The position numbers and the translations under genes are program-made. Shown here piece by piece: positions 61,801 to 64,000 of a stretch of DNA of 64,000 nt. Below the pieces are notes generated by a model, which was given only the letters and a program-made list of their open reading frames with translations, did not search any database and was not told the origin of the DNA. This DNA is from Orthonyx spaldingii (lineage: Eukaryota > Chordata > Aves > Passeriformes > Orthonychidae), in contig VZTJ01000638.1 of the NCBI GenBank assembly GCA_013397795.1, positions 547,966 to 611,965 on the forward strand. Direction: 5' to 3'. The stretch's first letter is position 1; every line of letters begins with the position of its first letter.

Positions 61801-64000
61801 TTACACATAACAGCAGGCAGCCACCAGAATTTTAAAAGGCACCCAGTGCCAAAGGAACGACCCTAACCTGCTAATGTACTCTTGAAAGTACCTTGAGGCA
61901 ATCAGTGACATCTTTAAACATCTAAATGCTTTTGATAATCTGGCATCCAACAATTAGATCCCTCCATTGCAGAGTTCCTGGAGATGGAAAAAGTGACAAC
62001 AGTATGCATGTGTTGCCAAATGCAACACACAAAACCCTGCTGTAAGGGCTGACATTAATCTCTCATCCTGAATATCAAGGTATGATCCAGAGCGGCTACA
62101 CTGTCCATCATGGAGCAAACCATTGTCTGGTTCTAGGTACCAGATCATCCCTGCATGCTACAGAAATAACTGCAGTCTATTTTTTTTCTGTATGAAGTGA
62201 GGGTGTTTGTGAAGCTCCAGACATTACTTGCCCAAGGCAAAATTTCCATTTACTTCGCGGGTTCGGAAAGTATTGTTCGTTTAATTTAGTATTGTTCACT
62301 TGTTTTATTATAAGCATTTGTTCCAGTTTCAAAAGACAGCAAATCTAGGAATTAAGAAATATGCCTAGTCAGTCAGATGTCTCAGTATCACCAAAAATCG
62401 GGATGGCATACCATTTTGAATTCCTGTTTTATGGGAAAAATTACTGTTCAGAAGATTGTTTCCTTTAGCAAACGATGTTTATTTACAATTCAAAGGATCA
62501 AACAAAAAAAATAAAACAAAAAAAGGGACAAAGCCCAAAACCAATTATTAGTTCAGACAAGGAAATGGTTAAACCCAGGCGAAAATCGGGGTTGCTCTCC
62601 AGATTAATTTGATTTTGCTCTCTAAAAAAGAGCACCGAGCTCTTCTCTTACAGAGAGCTAAATGCCAGCTATTCCTGAAGCATTATGAGAGTGAAGAAAG
62701 GATTCAGGAGAGCTTTCTTCTCTGAACCTCTTTATTTATCTGACTGGGATCAGGTATAACACTGTCATTAGCACTTGCTCAGCTCTAAAGTCCTGGGTGC
62801 ATCGTGCCCACTGGCATCTCTGGACTCCCGAGGGGGATGACTGTCTGTTGAAGAGCAGTGCCAGCCTCCTCCTATTCCCCCATTCCTGCTGGCACCCTGA
62901 GGCAAGCATCTGGGAGTGTATGCTGCCCCTCTCTGAAGCAGGTGCAAAGAATGGTAGTCAGCGTGTTTGCTCCCCATGAGCCTGCTGCAGGCAGACAGAA
63001 AAGCCTGGAAATCCCTCCAGTAACCCTCCCGGGGGAGAATGAGAATTTAGCCAAGTGCACTTAAGACCAAAATTGTTGCAGAAAGGAGACACGTACACTT
63101 GTTAAAATCCGTCTGTAACACTCCCTCCCATCCTCCCCTTACTGTGGACCGATCTGGATTTCTAAAGAGTATAATTATGTCTTGCACAATGATTATGAGC
63201 TTTGGGAGCTCTCAGAGAAAATTTCCTCACTGCACATGTGGCCATTGGCTGACATACCAAACACATATCTTTCTATTTTTTTTTTAACTCTGCATTTTGC
63301 TGAGAGAAAGAGGCCAAAGAGAAAGGACAGACACCCAAGCCCAGGGCCAGGTTCTGTACTAACCTGGTGTGTCCTGAAAGCCAAAGGGAAGAGCCATTAG
63401 AATGGTTTTTGTTTCCAAACACTCCTGTTCCTCTGTCTGCCTTCCCACTACCAACAGCAGGACATCTAATCTATCTGTACATTATCAACAGACCCTACAT
63501 CAAGAATTATTGACAGATTCTTGATCTACCCCACTTATTTTATGTTTTCCTTTAACAGTCATATGAAATAGATTCTGTCTTCCCTAAGGCAGATGCTCAG
63601 AATTCACTGCAAACCCATGCAGTGACATCAAGGTTTACAATCATTGTCAGGCTACCTGGAAGCTCTAAAAAAACCCCAGTGACTGGCAAAATGCTAACAG
63701 CAAAAATTACTGTAATACACTAGCCTCCTTTCTGAATGCATCAGTGATGGGCTGGACGTGAACTTTGTCAATGGGAGATGTCTTTGTACTGAGTACAGTT
63801 AATGTTTTTATTAAAAAAAAAATCTTTCCTCAATGAGAGAACACATTGTCCACTCATGTGAAAATGGCACCACTATTTATCACAAATGATACAGCCAGTC
63901 AAGAATAAAATAAATTATTTCACCTGCAAGCTGTGAAAATTGCCAGGCATGTAAAGAATAGCATCAGTCAGTTTGTACAGCTGAGGGTAATGGACATCAT
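61801..64000. other. Non-coding sequence with a candidate conserved block
   Basis: About 62440-62720 is non-repetitive and contains TTCAAAGG and GATCAAA (TCF/LEF-like words), CAATTATTAG and AGATTAATTTG. A near-repeat AGTATTGTTC occurs twice at 62269-62299. GC-richer sequence at 62790-63030 has only domain-free short frames. No gene is recognised. Confidence 0.4.

Noticed and set aside
1..64000. CRISPR arrays, bacterial operons, phage or plasmid features
   Set aside because: No regularly spaced palindromic direct repeats, no tightly packed long open frames and no ribosome-binding pattern; the repeats are vertebrate CR1 and simple repeats.
1..64000. tRNA or rRNA genes
   Set aside because: I found no credible internal promoter boxes with a matching cloverleaf, and no rRNA-like conserved words; the tRNA-like words near 49000 fit a decayed SINE head better.

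Overview
This window looks like vertebrate nuclear DNA, most likely from a bird. The main evidence is the repeat content. There are short CR1 LINE 3' ends on both strands (about 23860-24592 on the minus strand; about 15594-15670 and 52525-52583 on the plus strand). There are faint MIR-like SINE remnants and long simple repeats, and otherwise repeat density is low. I see no mammalian Alu, B1 or L1. A crocodile or turtle is not strictly excluded. Two assembly gaps are present: 3 N inside a poly-A tract near 7295, and 571 N at 8136-8706.

I recognise no intact protein-coding gene. Nearly every open frame is short, has no visible homology, or comes from simple repeats, so the window reads as intergenic or intronic DNA. 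The left part (1-15 kb) holds a TCTA microsatellite, the longest open frame in the window (5026-5772), a poly-A tract, and a CpG-enriched, GA/CT-rich interval around the large gap that may be a promoter with its core missing. A 203-nt exon-like block with coding-like codons and both splice dinucleotides lies on the minus strand at 14132-14334. The centre (15-32 kb) holds degraded CR1 pieces, a pentanucleotide microsatellite that switches cleanly from ATTCT to ATTCC, two adjacent MIR-like SINEs, the largest CR1 (with a repeated internal segment), a 31-bp tandem repeat, an antisense MIR, and a hairpin-rich block that looks constrained (31840-32060). The right part (32-64 kb) is mostly AT-rich and featureless. 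Exceptions are a local GC-rich patch (40334-40777), four copies of a GATA-like plus forkhead-like composite motif (48157-48497), a short CR1 tail, and a degraded coding-like stretch on the minus strand (61171-61800), probably a pseudogene of unknown parent.

No genes can be shown to work together here. If the window has a function it is probably regulatory: a CpG-rich promoter candidate on the left and several candidate conserved non-coding elements spread through an AT-rich gene desert or a large intron. Conservation cannot be measured from one sequence, so those calls are inferences from composition and motif content.
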